From assembly GCF_003602235.1 (NCBI RefSeq), contig NZ_QZVS01000097.1, forward strand, positions 186,001-250,000: a stretch of DNA of 64,000 nt, in the 5' to 3' direction. This document shows, in pieces, positions 29,440 through 37,671 of this stretch. The DNA comes from Cryobacterium melibiosiphilum. GTDB lineage: Bacteria; Actinomycetota; Actinomycetes; Actinomycetales; Microbacteriaceae. The notes below the pieces were generated by a model that saw nothing but the letters and a program-made list of their open reading frames with translations, was not told the origin of the DNA and made no database searches. A program made the translations under genes and the position numbers. Within the stretch, counting starts at the first letter, position 1. The number at the start of each line of letters is the position of its first letter.

Positions 29440-29640
29440 CCCCGCGCAGCGGCGCAACTACCGCGCAGCGCGCTCCCCTGAGCCGCGCCCGCACCATCCT
29501 GGGTCGAGCGCGGGTAGTGCGCCGCTGCGCGGTCGGCACACCCACCGCGCAGCGGCGCAGGTACCGCACCTGCCGGCCGGCCTGCGGGACAGGTGGCGCA
29601 GGTACCGCGCAGCGGCGCAGCTACCGCGCAGCGGATGCCG
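29440..29640. repeat. Dense GC-rich direct and inverted repeats
   Basis: The gap between the giant gene and the FHA-winged-helix gene (29332-29677) holds no gene that I can support. It contains at least five copies of CCGCGCAGCGGCGCA or its core, with spacers such as ACTACC, GGTACC and GCTACC, plus one inverted copy near 29513-29535 (GTAGTGCGCCGCTGCGCGG). Several pairs could form stable hairpins, so it may terminate the upstream message or form a structured leader. Irregular unit spacing rules out a CRISPR array. Confidence 0.6.
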
Positions 29641-29677
29641 GCGCGCCAGCCCTGAGGCCACGTATTCAGGCGGGCGC

Positions 29678-30373
29678 TCAGGCCGGCGGCGGCGCATCGA
29701 GCAGGTCGACGTCGTCGGCGCTCACGAGGTGGGTCGCCACCGCGTACTCCACCAGGCGCGCCCGCCGGTTGACGGCGAGCTTGCCGCGGCCGCCGCGCAA
29801 CCCGTCGACGCCGAGCTTGTCGAGCTTCTCGCAGACGTTGTCGAGTTTGCGGTTGAAGGTGGTGCTGTTCCAGCCGAGCCGGGCCGCGGCTTCGGCCGAG
29901 GTCGGGATCGTTCCCCGGCCGGGAACCTCCTGGCGCAACACCTGCTCGGCGAGCGCGACGACGAGCATTCGCTGGCTGGTGGTGAGGGCCACCGGCAGAA
30001 TCGTGGTGCTGCCGTCGGACTGGGCCGCCGAGACCGAGGTGTTGAAGTAGTCCTCCTCGGCGTGGATGGTGAAGTCATAGGTGGTCGAGCCGGCGGTGAA
30101 CGAGACGCGCATCCGCTGGAAGACGATCGGCAGCTTGGCTCCGGGGGCGAGCCAGGCCTGCACCGACCCCGTGGCATCTGTCACCGTGGCGGACAGCAGG
30201 TTGCCCACGTTGGCGATCCACCACATGCCGAAGTCCTCGTAGAGCCGCAAGAAGGTGCGGTGCAGGTAGGGGTTGTCGTCGATGGAGAGGTCGGACTCCC
30301 GCCCGATCGAGAAGTCGGTTCCGGGCGGGGTCGTGTACCACTCGCCGCAGAACTCGATCTTGAGGGGCTTCAC
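29678..30373 (-). CDS. FHA domain protein with C-terminal winged helix
   Basis: 231 residues from GTG 30373 (VKPLKIEFCGEWY); a GTG at 30406 would add 11 residues. The N-terminal FHA domain has FSIGRESDLSIDDNPYLHRTFL and ANVGNLLSATV. The C-terminal helix-turn-helix-like part (TSAEAAARLGWNSTTFNRKL) suggests DNA or protein binding. It follows the kinase stop closely and is probably cotranscribed; a phosphorylation-gated regulator is a reasonable guess, not shown. Confidence 0.8.
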   Translation of the reverse strand: MKPLKIEFCGEWYTTPPGTDFSIGRESDLSIDDNPYLHRTFLRLYEDFGMWWIANVGNLLSATVTDATGSVQAWLAPGAKLPIVFQRMRVSFTAGSTTYDFTIHAEEDYFNTSVSAAQSDGSTTILPVALTTSQRMLVVALAEQVLRQEVPGRGTIPTSAEAAARLGWNSTTFNRKLDNVCEKLDKLGVDGLRGGRGKLAVNRRARLVEYAVATHLVSADDVDLLDAPPPA

Positions 30374-30407
30374 GCTGCACCCGTCACGGCGATCATCACT
30401 GCCCACA

Positions 30408-32141
30408 TCACTGGTTGCAGGCCGGTTCGGCCTCGCTGAGCTTGCCGTCGCTGCGCTGCAGGTAGACGTCGATGCAGACCCGGGCGCCGGGGGTCACGCC
30501 CTCGATCACGATGGTGTTGGTCTGGCTGAGCTGCGGCTGCGTCGGGGTTTCGGCCCGGGCCCAGCGGTAGACGTCGGTGTCTTCGGGGGCGGAATTGCTG
30601 ACCGTGAACGTGACGACCGTTCCGTCGACGGATGTCTCCACCCCGTCGAGCGTCGGCGTCGGCACCGCGCCTCCCGCGCTCGCGCCGCCGCCCTGCGCGG
30701 TGGTCGGCCGGGCGCTCGGCGTGATATCGGAGTCGGGATTGCCGACGATGGCCACCGCAGCGATCGCCCCGGCAAGCAGCGCGACCCCGGCGGCGATCCC
30801 GATGACCCGGGCCAGCAGGCGCGGGCGGCGGGCGGGGGCCTGGGCCGTCGTCTCGGTTCCGGCGTCGTTACCCGTCACGGTACCGGCGATGTCCGGGGCC
30901 GTTTCCGGGCGAGCGGATGCCGCACCCCGCGGCCGCACGACCGTCTCCTCCCGTGCGCTTGAACGCAGAACCGTGCCCTCGACGACGGCCGCTGCGTCGC
31001 TCGCCTCATCCTGCGACCCGCGAGCGGTGCTGTCGGTGTGTTCGCGGTCGGCGAGCACCCCGTCGGGCACCGTGGCGGTCGCATCAGGCGCGGCAGCCGC
31101 GGTCGGTGCCGGCGCCTGCATGGGCGGCTGGGCGGCGATCGTGACGACCGTGCGGGCGCGGGTCTCGGCTTCCTCGGGGGTCGCGGCGGCCTTCTCCGGA
31201 GCCTGCTGGCGCAGGTTCGGCACCTCGATGCCGGTCGGCGAGTAGCCGAGCTCGAGTTCGACGCGCTGCAGGGCACGCGCGAAGTCCACGGCCGTGGCAT
31301 AGCGATCGGCGCGGTCGGTGGCCATGCCCTTCTGCAGCACGTAGGTCAGCGACCGCGGCATGTCCGGCCGGTCGATCGGCGTGATGGCACCGTGTTCGAT
31401 GCGGCCGATCAGGTCGAGGGTGCCGTTGGAACGCCCGCGAATCTCAAACGGGGTGCGGCCGGCGAGCAGCGTGTGGATGGTCGCGGCGAGCGAGAAGACG
31501 TCGCTGCGCACATCCGCTTTCGGATCGTCGTCGAACATCTCGGGCGGCGACCACGGCACGCTCATGCCCACGGCCTGGCTCTCGCTCGTGGCCGCGGTGT
31601 CGCTGGGCCGGCCGCCGGTGACGCCGGTGATGGTCTGCACCGGCAGCTCGTCGTCGAGGGTTGAACTGATGCCGAAGTCGGTCAGGGCGGGCCAGCCGAA
31701 GTCGTTGGTGAGCACGTTGGCGGGCTTGATGTCGCGGTGCAGGATGCCCGCGCTGTGCGCCGTCGCGACGGCTCCGCCGAGGCGCACCCCGATGCGCAGG
31801 GCGTCCTCGACCCCGAACGGCTCGCGCTTGTACTGCTCGGCGAGGCTCGGCCCCGGGCAGTACTCCATGACGAAGTAGGGCCGCAGGTCACTCGCGACGT
31901 CGGCGTGGTAGATCGTGACGATGTACGGATGCGTCGACAGCTGCGCCATGAGGTTGGCTTCGGCCACGAACTGGGCCCGGGTCGACTCCCCGAGCTGCTC
32001 GGTCAGCAGCACCTTGACCGCGACGCGACGCCGCGGCAGGCGCTGCTCGTAGAGGAACACGTCGGAGAACCCGCCGGATCCGAGCGGCTTCACGTAGGTG
32101 TAACCGGGGAGTTCGGGGGGAACCGAGGGGGCGCGCCGCAT
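30408..32141 (-). CDS. PknB-like membrane Ser/Thr protein kinase
   Basis: 577 residues. The Hanks-type kinase domain is at about residues 12-290: glycine loop LGSGGFSDVF, VAVKV lysine, catalytic HRDIKPANVL, DFG, and APE-like SPPEMF. An Ala/Pro/Thr-rich juxtamembrane segment leads to one membrane helix near residue 447, then an outside domain of about 100 residues with a Cys pair (ARVCIDVYL, EPACNQ). No PASTA repeats, so it is not a classical PknB. It sits between FHA proteins and next to a PP2C phosphatase, a complete phospho-signalling set. Confidence 0.92.
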   Translation of the reverse strand: MRRAPSVPPELPGYTYVKPLGSGGFSDVFLYEQRLPRRRVAVKVLLTEQLGESTRAQFVAEANLMAQLSTHPYIVTIYHADVASDLRPYFVMEYCPGPSLAEQYKREPFGVEDALRIGVRLGGAVATAHSAGILHRDIKPANVLTNDFGWPALTDFGISSTLDDELPVQTITGVTGGRPSDTAATSESQAVGMSVPWSPPEMFDDDPKADVRSDVFSLAATIHTLLAGRTPFEIRGRSNGTLDLIGRIEHGAITPIDRPDMPRSLTYVLQKGMATDRADRYATAVDFARALQRVELELGYSPTGIEVPNLRQQAPEKAAATPEEAETRARTVVTIAAQPPMQAPAPTAAAAPDATATVPDGVLADREHTDSTARGSQDEASDAAAVVEGTVLRSSAREETVVRPRGAASARPETAPDIAGTVTGNDAGTETTAQAPARRPRLLARVIGIAAGVALLAGAIAAVAIVGNPDSDITPSARPTTAQGGGASAGGAVPTPTLDGVETSVDGTVVTFTVSNSAPEDTDVYRWARAETPTQPQLSQTNTIVIEGVTPGARVCIDVYLQRSDGKLSEAEPACNQ

Positions 32142-32145
32142 CGTC

Positions 32146-33447
32146 TCAGTCCCCGGTTATCGTGTGCGGAGCCACCGTGTCGTCGCAGACCGTGATGGTG
32201 ATGCCGCTGCCGAGGTCGACGACCGTGCCCAGGATGATCGCGGTCGGCTCGCCCTGCCGCAGCCGTTGCGGCGCCTTGCCGGGGAGCACGATCAGGATGC
32301 CGTTGCGGGAGTGCAGGTCGGTCACGACCACGGTGTCGCCCTCGAGGGCGAACCGGGCGTGGTTGCGGGAGATGTCCTGGTCGCCGGCCCCGATGCTGAT
32401 GAGCTTCGGGATCTGGCCGCCGAGCACCTGGCTGACACTCGGCGCCCGGCCGAGCACCACGGGCTGCCCCAGCGTCTCGTGTGCGCCGTTCGGCAGCAGC
32501 AGGTACAGGCTGTTCGCCACCGCAACGGGCGCGGCGGGCGCCCGGCGGTCCAGCCGGCGCGAATCCCGGAGCTTGCGGATGTCTCCGCTCATCACCGTGA
32601 GCCCGTCGTGATCACCCTCGGCTTCGATGTGTTCCGGGGCTGCAGCTTCGGACTCTGCGCCTTCGCTGCCCTCGGGTCCGTCATCCTCGCGCACGGCGGC
32701 CTGCTCCACGCCGCGCATCATGGTGGCCCCGAACAGGTGGTCGTACTCCGAGGCGCCGCTGACGACGGATGCCGGCGGCCCGGCGATCGCGGCTGCTGCG
32801 CCCGCCGGCGGGGCGTCGATGAACGTACTTTCCACCAGCGTGTTCTCGTTGACCGGCGCTTCAGCCGGCTCCGCGGCCGGCACTGCGGCTGGCGCTTCAG
32901 CCGGCACCGCGGCCGGCTCTGCGGCCGGCACTGCGGCCGGCACTGCGACGACCGGCTCACCGGCAGTGGCGCCGGCCCCGGCGCTCAGCGTGCCGTTCAG
33001 GCGCCGGGACCAGGCAGCACCGGCGAGCAGAGGAAGGTCTGCTCCGCGGGTGCCTCCGGCCCCGCCGCAGACGATGGAGAACGCCGTGGCCCCGGTGAAG
33101 GACTGTTCCACCCAGGTCGATACTCCACGTCCGGAGATTTCGATCGTCGCCTCGCCGACCGTGACCGTCACGGTCACGTCACCGCGCACGATCGCGTGCA
33201 GGGCCGCCGCGCCGTCGCCAAGCCAGGTGAGCAGCACGAACGGCGGCGTCTCGAAGAGGCCGTTACGGGTTAGTTCTCCGAGCAGGCTCTCAGCCGGGTT
33301 ACCGCGGTGCAGGCTCTCCCACACCGCGTTCGCGGTGGGGCTCGTGGTGGTGAGCTTCAGGACAATGAGACGATCGACATCCGTCGCCGCGAGCCATTCA
33401 CCAGCGGTACCCGGTTCGTAGCTGAGGCCCGGCAGGTAGTGAGACAT
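32146..33447 (-). CDS. FHA domain protein with Ala/Pro/Glu repeat linker
   Basis: 433 residues. The N-terminal 170 residues form a folded domain of unknown type. A linker near residues 170-210 repeats VPAAEPA/VPAEAPA units, and an acidic stretch follows. The C-terminal FHA domain starts near residue 330 (VVLGRAPSV, DISRNHARF, DLHSRNGILI). It lies four bases upstream of the kinase gene and just downstream of the phosphatase gene; it may scaffold kinase and target. Confidence 0.82.
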   Translation of the reverse strand: MSHYLPGLSYEPGTAGEWLAATDVDRLIVLKLTTTSPTANAVWESLHRGNPAESLLGELTRNGLFETPPFVLLTWLGDGAAALHAIVRGDVTVTVTVGEATIEISGRGVSTWVEQSFTGATAFSIVCGGAGGTRGADLPLLAGAAWSRRLNGTLSAGAGATAGEPVVAVPAAVPAAEPAAVPAEAPAAVPAAEPAEAPVNENTLVESTFIDAPPAGAAAAIAGPPASVVSGASEYDHLFGATMMRGVEQAAVREDDGPEGSEGAESEAAAPEHIEAEGDHDGLTVMSGDIRKLRDSRRLDRRAPAAPVAVANSLYLLLPNGAHETLGQPVVLGRAPSVSQVLGGQIPKLISIGAGDQDISRNHARFALEGDTVVVTDLHSRNGILIVLPGKAPQRLRQGEPTAIILGTVVDLGSGITITVCDDTVAPHTITGD

Positions 33448-33448
33448 G

Positions 33449-34366
33449 TCACACGCCTCGGGGATTGGTGTTTTCGACGTCGTCGAGTGAGCGCTCCTGC
33501 GTCACACCCGTCTGGTCGGCGTCGTCGGCCTGGCCGAGCGTGGCTTCGATGTAGACAACCGAGACGTTGTCGTGGCCGCCGTGCGCGATCGCGGCCTCAA
33601 CCAGAACGTCAGCGACGGTGTGCCCGGCCGCGCCGAAGCCGAGTTCGGCACCCTCGACCGGGTCATCGTTGAAGCCGGGGCCGCCCTGGTGCTCGGCCAG
33701 AACCCGCGCGATGTCGGCGGTGTCGAGCTCTTTGGTGAGGCCGTCGGAGCAGATCAGGAAGCTGTGGCGTCCGGCGGCCGGCAGCAGCCAGACGTCGGCG
33801 TCGACGAACTCGTCCGCGCCGATGGCCCGGGTGATGACGTTGCGTTCAGGGTGTTTCTCGGCATCCGCTGCCGTGATGAGACCGGCGTCGACCATTTCCT
33901 GCACCGCGGAATGGTCGACGCTCAACTGGGTGAGCGTGCGGCCGTTCCAGGTGTACACGCGGGAGTCGCCGATGTTGAAGGCCATCCAGTGGTAGCCCAC
34001 GTCATCGCCGGCGTCGACGAAGGCCACGCCGGCCAGCGTCGTGCCCGACACCGCGGTGCCGTAGTCGTCAACGGCGCTGAGGTCGCGCACGGCGTCGTTG
34101 CTCGAGTGGATGGCGTCGAGGATCCGTTCCGGCGTGGACGGCGTGTTCTGCTCGATGTGCTCGTCGAAGACACGCACGACGGTCTGGCTGGCCACGTCGC
34201 CGTGGGCGTGGCCACCCATTCCATCGGCGACCAGAAACACAGGGGACTGGGCCATCAGGCTGTCCTCGTTGACCTTGCGAACCTTGCCGACGTCGGTGCG
34301 CGCGCTGAACAGCAGGGTCGCGGTGGCGTTCGCCAAGACAATTTCGCTTCGGCCGTTCACCGCCAT
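33449..34366 (-). CDS. PP2C-type Ser/Thr protein phosphatase
   Basis: 305 residues from ATG 34366, which has GGGG six bases upstream. Metal-binding motifs are all present: ED near residue 34, VADGMGGHAHG near 48, GDSRVY near 135, CSDGLT near 208, and GGHDNVSVV near 270. It probably reverses phosphorylation by the kinase at 30408 and opens the minus-strand cluster. One base separates it from the FHA gene. Confidence 0.92.
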   Translation of the reverse strand: MAVNGRSEIVLANATATLLFSARTDVGKVRKVNEDSLMAQSPVFLVADGMGGHAHGDVASQTVVRVFDEHIEQNTPSTPERILDAIHSSNDAVRDLSAVDDYGTAVSGTTLAGVAFVDAGDDVGYHWMAFNIGDSRVYTWNGRTLTQLSVDHSAVQEMVDAGLITAADAEKHPERNVITRAIGADEFVDADVWLLPAAGRHSFLICSDGLTKELDTADIARVLAEHQGGPGFNDDPVEGAELGFGAAGHTVADVLVEAAIAHGGHDNVSVVYIEATLGQADDADQTGVTQERSLDDVENTNPRGV

Positions 34367-34488
34367 GCGTACCCCACCGTTCGCGTCACCACTTCGCACG
34401 CGAAGCTTCGCGCCCCTCGGGGCGTCGGCCAAAACCAGTGCAGGCGAAACTCCTGCAAGGCTCTACCGTATCAAGTCTGGGCGGATGC

Positions 34489-35526
34489 CTACTCGTCGAT
34501 GTATTCCGGGGTTTTCTGGGCCGGGGCGGCCTCGGGGTTGGCGGCGCGTTTGCGGTCGTCGCTCTTGGCCTTGATGAGGCTCGCGATGGTGGCAACGGCC
34601 ATTGATCCGATGATCACGCCGAGCGAGGTCCAGGTATCGATCTCGGGAGCCCAGGCCACGCCCTCGCCGCCGTTGATGAAGGGCACCTCGTTGGTGTGCA
34701 GGGCGTGGAAGAAGAGCTTGACACCGATGAACGCGAGGATGACCGCGATGCCGTATTTGAGGTATTCGAGGCGTTCCAGCAGTCCGCCGAGCAGGAAGTA
34801 CAGCTGGCGCAACCCCATCAGGGCAAAGATGTTGGCCGTGAAGACGATGAACGGACTCTGGGTGATGCCGAAGATGGCCGGGATCGAGTCGAGCGCGAAG
34901 ATGAGGTCGGTGGTGCCGATCGCGAGGAACACGATGATCATCGGCGTGAAGACCTTCTTGCCGTCGACCATGGTGCGCACTTTGGAACCGTCGAACTCGC
35001 CCGAGATGTGGATGCGACGACGGAGCAGGCGGATGAAGCCGTTCTCCTTGTTCTCGGTGTCGTCTTCTTTCGCGGTGGCCTGGTTGAAGGCCGTGTACAG
35101 CAGGAACGCGCCGAAGATGTAGAAGATCCAGCTGAAGTTCTCGATCAGCTGGGCGCCGAGCAGGATGAAGATTCCGCGCAACACGAGGGCGATGATGATG
35201 CCCACCATCAGCACTTCCTGCTGGTATTTCCGCGGCACCGAGAATCTCGCCATGATGATCACGAAGACGAAGAGGTTGTCGATCGACAGGCTGTACTCGG
35301 TGAGCCAGCCGGCCAGGAACTGCCCGGCGTGTTCGGCGTCGCCGAGCAGCAACATGAGCAGCGCGAAGATCAGCGCGAGTCCCACGTAGAAGGCGACCCA
35401 GAGGCCGGCTTCCCGCATCGACGGCACGTGCGGACGCTTGTAGACGATCAGCAGGTCGGCAACCAGAATCAGGGTCAGGACGACCAGCGATCCAACTTCG
35501 AACCAAAGCGGCAGGGCGAGTTCCAT
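34489..35526 (-). CDS. TerC/Alx family integral membrane protein
   Basis: 345 residues with about nine membrane helices. Characteristic acidic intramembrane motifs are EYSLSIDNLFVF near residue 80 and TTDLIFALDSIPAIFGIT near 205. The family is linked to manganese and other metal export and metalation of secreted proteins. A yybP-ykoY riboswitch lies in the 5' leader, supporting a manganese-related role. ATG 35526 has AAAGG six bases upstream. The charged C-terminal tail is cytoplasmic. Confidence 0.93.
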   Translation of the reverse strand: MELALPLWFEVGSLVVLTLILVADLLIVYKRPHVPSMREAGLWVAFYVGLALIFALLMLLLGDAEHAGQFLAGWLTEYSLSIDNLFVFVIIMARFSVPRKYQQEVLMVGIIIALVLRGIFILLGAQLIENFSWIFYIFGAFLLYTAFNQATAKEDDTENKENGFIRLLRRRIHISGEFDGSKVRTMVDGKKVFTPMIIVFLAIGTTDLIFALDSIPAIFGITQSPFIVFTANIFALMGLRQLYFLLGGLLERLEYLKYGIAVILAFIGVKLFFHALHTNEVPFINGGEGVAWAPEIDTWTSLGVIIGSMAVATIASLIKAKSDDRKRAANPEAAPAQKTPEYIDE

Positions 35527-35576
35527 GGGAACCTTTCACGGTGACAGTGCGGGGTGGGTGGCCGAAACGGCCGGAA

Positions 35577-35695
35577 CCCGAAAGTCTCTCCCGCACCATC
35601 ATGGGTGCCACCGTGACCGGGGCCCCGCCAGTGCGGCCCGTATTGACGATCACGACATAGGGCTCACTGAGCCCCTAGGGATACTCCCCTTCGCT
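35577..35695 (-). promoter_or_regulatory. yybP-ykoY (manganese) riboswitch upstream of terC gene
   Basis: The leader on the minus strand contains the conserved opening AAGGGGAGTAT (35682-35692) and the conserved closing GGGAGAGACTTTCGGG (35577-35592). Between them lie G/C-rich stems, including the pairing of GGGGCT-CAGTG-AGCCC near 35660-35677. This is the layout of the manganese-sensing yybP-ykoY class, which typically precedes TerC-family genes. A hairpin GGCCGTTTCGGCC follows before the ribosome site and could be part of the switch output. A covariance search would settle the exact ends. Confidence 0.85.
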
Positions 35696-35784
35696 TGCAG
35701 AACTCTATCAGCACAATCGTGCCGAACCCGGTCGCAGCCTCGCGGGGTTATACACAAACTGAACAGGAGTTAAGGCAGGGGTTA

Positions 35785-35826
35785 AACAGAGAAACCCGGC
35801 ACCTCGCGAGCGAGGAATACCGGGCT
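35785..35826 (-). terminator. Terminator after tRNA-Glu
   Basis: Downstream of the tRNA on the minus strand, CCCGG and CCTCGC pair with GCGAGG and CCGGG to form a GC-rich hairpin, followed by the T-rich run TTTCTCTGTTT. This is the clearest intrinsic terminator in the window. Confidence 0.7.
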
Positions 35827-35841
35827 GTCTGTTGTGCTCTG

Positions 35842-35914
35842 TGACCCCAGCGGGATTCGAACCCGCGTTACCGCCGTGAGAGGGCGATGTCCTAGGCCGC
35901 TAAACGATGGGGCC
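35842..35914 (-). tRNA. tRNA-Glu (anticodon CTC)
   Basis: 73 bases fold as a tRNA. Acceptor GGCCCCA pairs with TGGGGTC, the D arm contains TTTAGCGGCCTAGGA, the anticodon loop reads C-T-CTC-A-C, and the T arm is GCGGG-TTCGAAT-CCCGC. Discriminator A; the CCA end is not encoded. Strongly similar in layout to bacterial tRNA-Glu. Confidence 0.96.
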
Positions 35915-35931
35915 GTTTTTGCAACTTTACG

Positions 35932-35961
35932 AGTATGCCACACGAATGCGTCGTGAGACAA
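35932..35961 (-). promoter_or_regulatory. tRNA-Glu promoter
   Basis: TTGTCT (35956-35961) and CATACT (35932-35937) on the minus strand, 18 bases apart, ending 17 bases before the mature tRNA 5' end. Confidence 0.5.
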
Positions 35962-36034
35962 ACTGAGCCGAAACTGAGCGTGTTGCGGGCGACGGATGCC
36001 CTCGCCCGCCGGGCCACGCGCTGCCCCCGGTGGG

Positions 36035-36040
36035 TAACAT
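36035..36040 (+). promoter_or_regulatory. -10 box of leaderless metallo-hydrolase gene
   Basis: TAACAT followed by seven bases and the ATG at 36048. The same leaderless layout as at yceD, coaD, recG and the DUF3515 gene. Confidence 0.4.
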
Positions 36041-36047
36041 TGCGCGT

Positions 36048-36686
36048 ATGAAGCTGACCAAACTCGAGCACGCGGCCCTCATCCTCGAACTCAACGGTCA
36101 GAAGCTGTTCATCGATCCCGGCTCGCTCACGACGGCGCTCACCGAGACGACCAATGCCGTCGCCGTGGTGCTCACCCACGAGCACCCCGACCACTGGACG
36201 CCGGCGCAGCTCGATCGCATCCGGGACATGAACCCCGACGTGCCCATCTACGGGCCGCAGGGGGTAGCCGATGCCGCGCCGGAGCATCCGATCACCGTCG
36301 TGCAGGCCGGGGACACCGTGGCGGCCGGCCCGTTCACGCTGCGCTTCTTCGGCGAGAAGCACGCCGTGATCCACGCGTCGATCCCGGTGATCGACAACGT
36401 GGGAGTTCTGGTCAATGACGAGCTCTACTACGGCGGCGACTCCTTCACCATTCCAGCGGATGTCCAGGTCGGCACCCTCGCGGTGCCCGCCGGGGCGCCG
36501 TGGCTGAAAATCAGCGAGGTCATCGATTACGTGCTGGCCGTGAAGCCGCAGCGCAGCTTTCCGACGCACGAGATGGGCCTGTCCCGCTTCGGCAAGGACC
36601 TGTCCAATGCTCGCATCGCGGCGGCCACCGAAGAGGGCGGCGGCGAGTACTTCGCGCTGGAGCCGGGAGACTCCCTCGACATCTGA
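36048..36686 (+). CDS. Metallo-beta-lactamase-fold hydrolase (UlaG/UPF0173-like)
   Basis: 212 residues. The metal-binding motif is THEHPDHW near residue 44, with further ligands in GEKHAVIH, YYGGDSF near 130 and FPTHEMG near 170. It starts MKLTKLEHAALILE, typical of the short UlaG-like group. ATG 36048 is preferred over GTG 36030 because of the -10 box and the family N-terminus. Substrate unknown. It lies divergent from tRNA-Glu and upstream of an ABC exporter from which a hairpin separates it. Confidence 0.87.
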   Translation: MKLTKLEHAALILELNGQKLFIDPGSLTTALTETTNAVAVVLTHEHPDHWTPAQLDRIRDMNPDVPIYGPQGVADAAPEHPITVVQAGDTVAAGPFTLRFFGEKHAVIHASIPVIDNVGVLVNDELYYGGDSFTIPADVQVGTLAVPAGAPWLKISEVIDYVLAVKPQRSFPTHEMGLSRFGKDLSNARIAAATEEGGGEYFALEPGDSLDI

Positions 36687-36719
36687 CCCAGTTCGAGGCA
36701 AACGCCCTCATCCCAGCAT

Positions 36720-36759
36720 TTTTGCAGCTTCTGCATCGTAAAGTGCAGTAACTGCAAAA
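36720..36759. terminator. Hairpin after metallo-hydrolase gene
   Basis: TTTTGCAG-CTT-CTGCA pairs with TGCAG-TAA-CTGCAAAA around an eight-base loop. It lies 33 bases after the stop and 42 bases before the ABC gene, so it probably isolates the two units. Confidence 0.55.
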
Positions 36760-36801
36760 CATGGCTCCCCGCCGTGGCGGTCGAGATGAGGATGGAACGA
36801 G

Positions 36802-37671
36802 ATGTCAGCCGACCTGGTAATTGACGCACGTGACCTGGAGAAATCCTATGGGTCGGGATCGAGCCGCTTCGACGCGCTCAAAGGGGTATCCCTGCAGATC
36901 GCTGCCGGCGAGACCGTCGCCATCGTGGGCAAGAGCGGATCGGGCAAGTCGACCCTGATGCACCTGCTCGCCCTGCTCGACGAGCCCGACGAGGGCACCG
37001 TTCAGGTCGCCGGCAAGGAGGCCAAGGCCCTCTCCCGCCGGGAGATCAACGAGCTGCGCAACAAGGAGTTCGGTTTCGTCTTCCAGCAGTTCTTTCTCAC
37101 GCCGAACGTCTCGGTGCTCGACAACGTGATCCTGCCCCTGAAGATCGCCGGCATCCGAAACAAACAGCGTCGGGTGCGTGGCATGGAGGTTCTGAACCAG
37201 CTCGAGCTCGCCGACAAGGCCGACAAGAAGGCCACGACCCTCTCGGGCGGACAGAAGCAGCGCGTCGTCATCGGCCGTGCGCTCGTCAACAACCCGCGCG
37301 TCATCTTCGCCGACGAGCCCACCGGAAACCTCGACACCGCCACCGGCGCCGTCGTCGAGGACATCCTCTTCGCCCTCAACCGGGAGCAGGGCATCACGCT
37401 CGTCATCGTGACCCACGACGAGGACCTCGCCGCCCGCTGCGACCGCCAGATCTACATTCGCGACGGCCTGATCGTGCCGGGCGGCGCCATCCACAGCACC
37501 GACCACACAACGGACCATGTCGGATCCCACACCGGCGCGCACAATCCGACCCACGCGGCGGCCCACACCGGTGCCCACTCCGGAACCCACAACCCCTCCC
37601 ACGCGGGCGCTCCCACCGGCGCACACGCCATCATCCCGGCCAGCACCACCAGCGTTGGAGACGCGTCATGA
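36802..37671 (+). CDS. ABC transporter ATP-binding protein (MacB/LolD type) with His-rich tail
   Basis: 289 residues. Walker A GKSGSGKST near residue 42, Q-loop FQQFF, signature LSGGQKQR near 145, Walker B IFADEPTG, and H-loop VTHD. The canonical domain ends near residue 230 (YIRDGLIVPGG). It is followed by about 55 extra residues with a histidine at almost every third or fourth position (HTGAH, HAAAH), a likely metal-binding tail. The stop overlaps the permease start as ATGA. Confidence 0.92.
   Translation: MSADLVIDARDLEKSYGSGSSRFDALKGVSLQIAAGETVAIVGKSGSGKSTLMHLLALLDEPDEGTVQVAGKEAKALSRREINELRNKEFGFVFQQFFLTPNVSVLDNVILPLKIAGIRNKQRRVRGMEVLNQLELADKADKKATTLSGGQKQRVVIGRALVNNPRVIFADEPTGNLDTATGAVVEDILFALNREQGITLVIVTHDEDLAARCDRQIYIRDGLIVPGGAIHSTDHTTDHVGSHTGAHNPTHAAAHTGAHSGTHNPSHAGAPTGAHAIIPASTTSVGDAS

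Noticed and set aside
29440..29640. Possible CRISPR array
   Set aside because: Repeat units vary in length and spacing, spacers are shorter than the repeats or missing, and no cas gene is present.
35892..36701. Minus-strand frame over tRNA-Glu and the metallo-hydrolase gene
   Set aside because: It overlaps a tRNA and a gene with an intact metal-binding motif; no start signal of its own.
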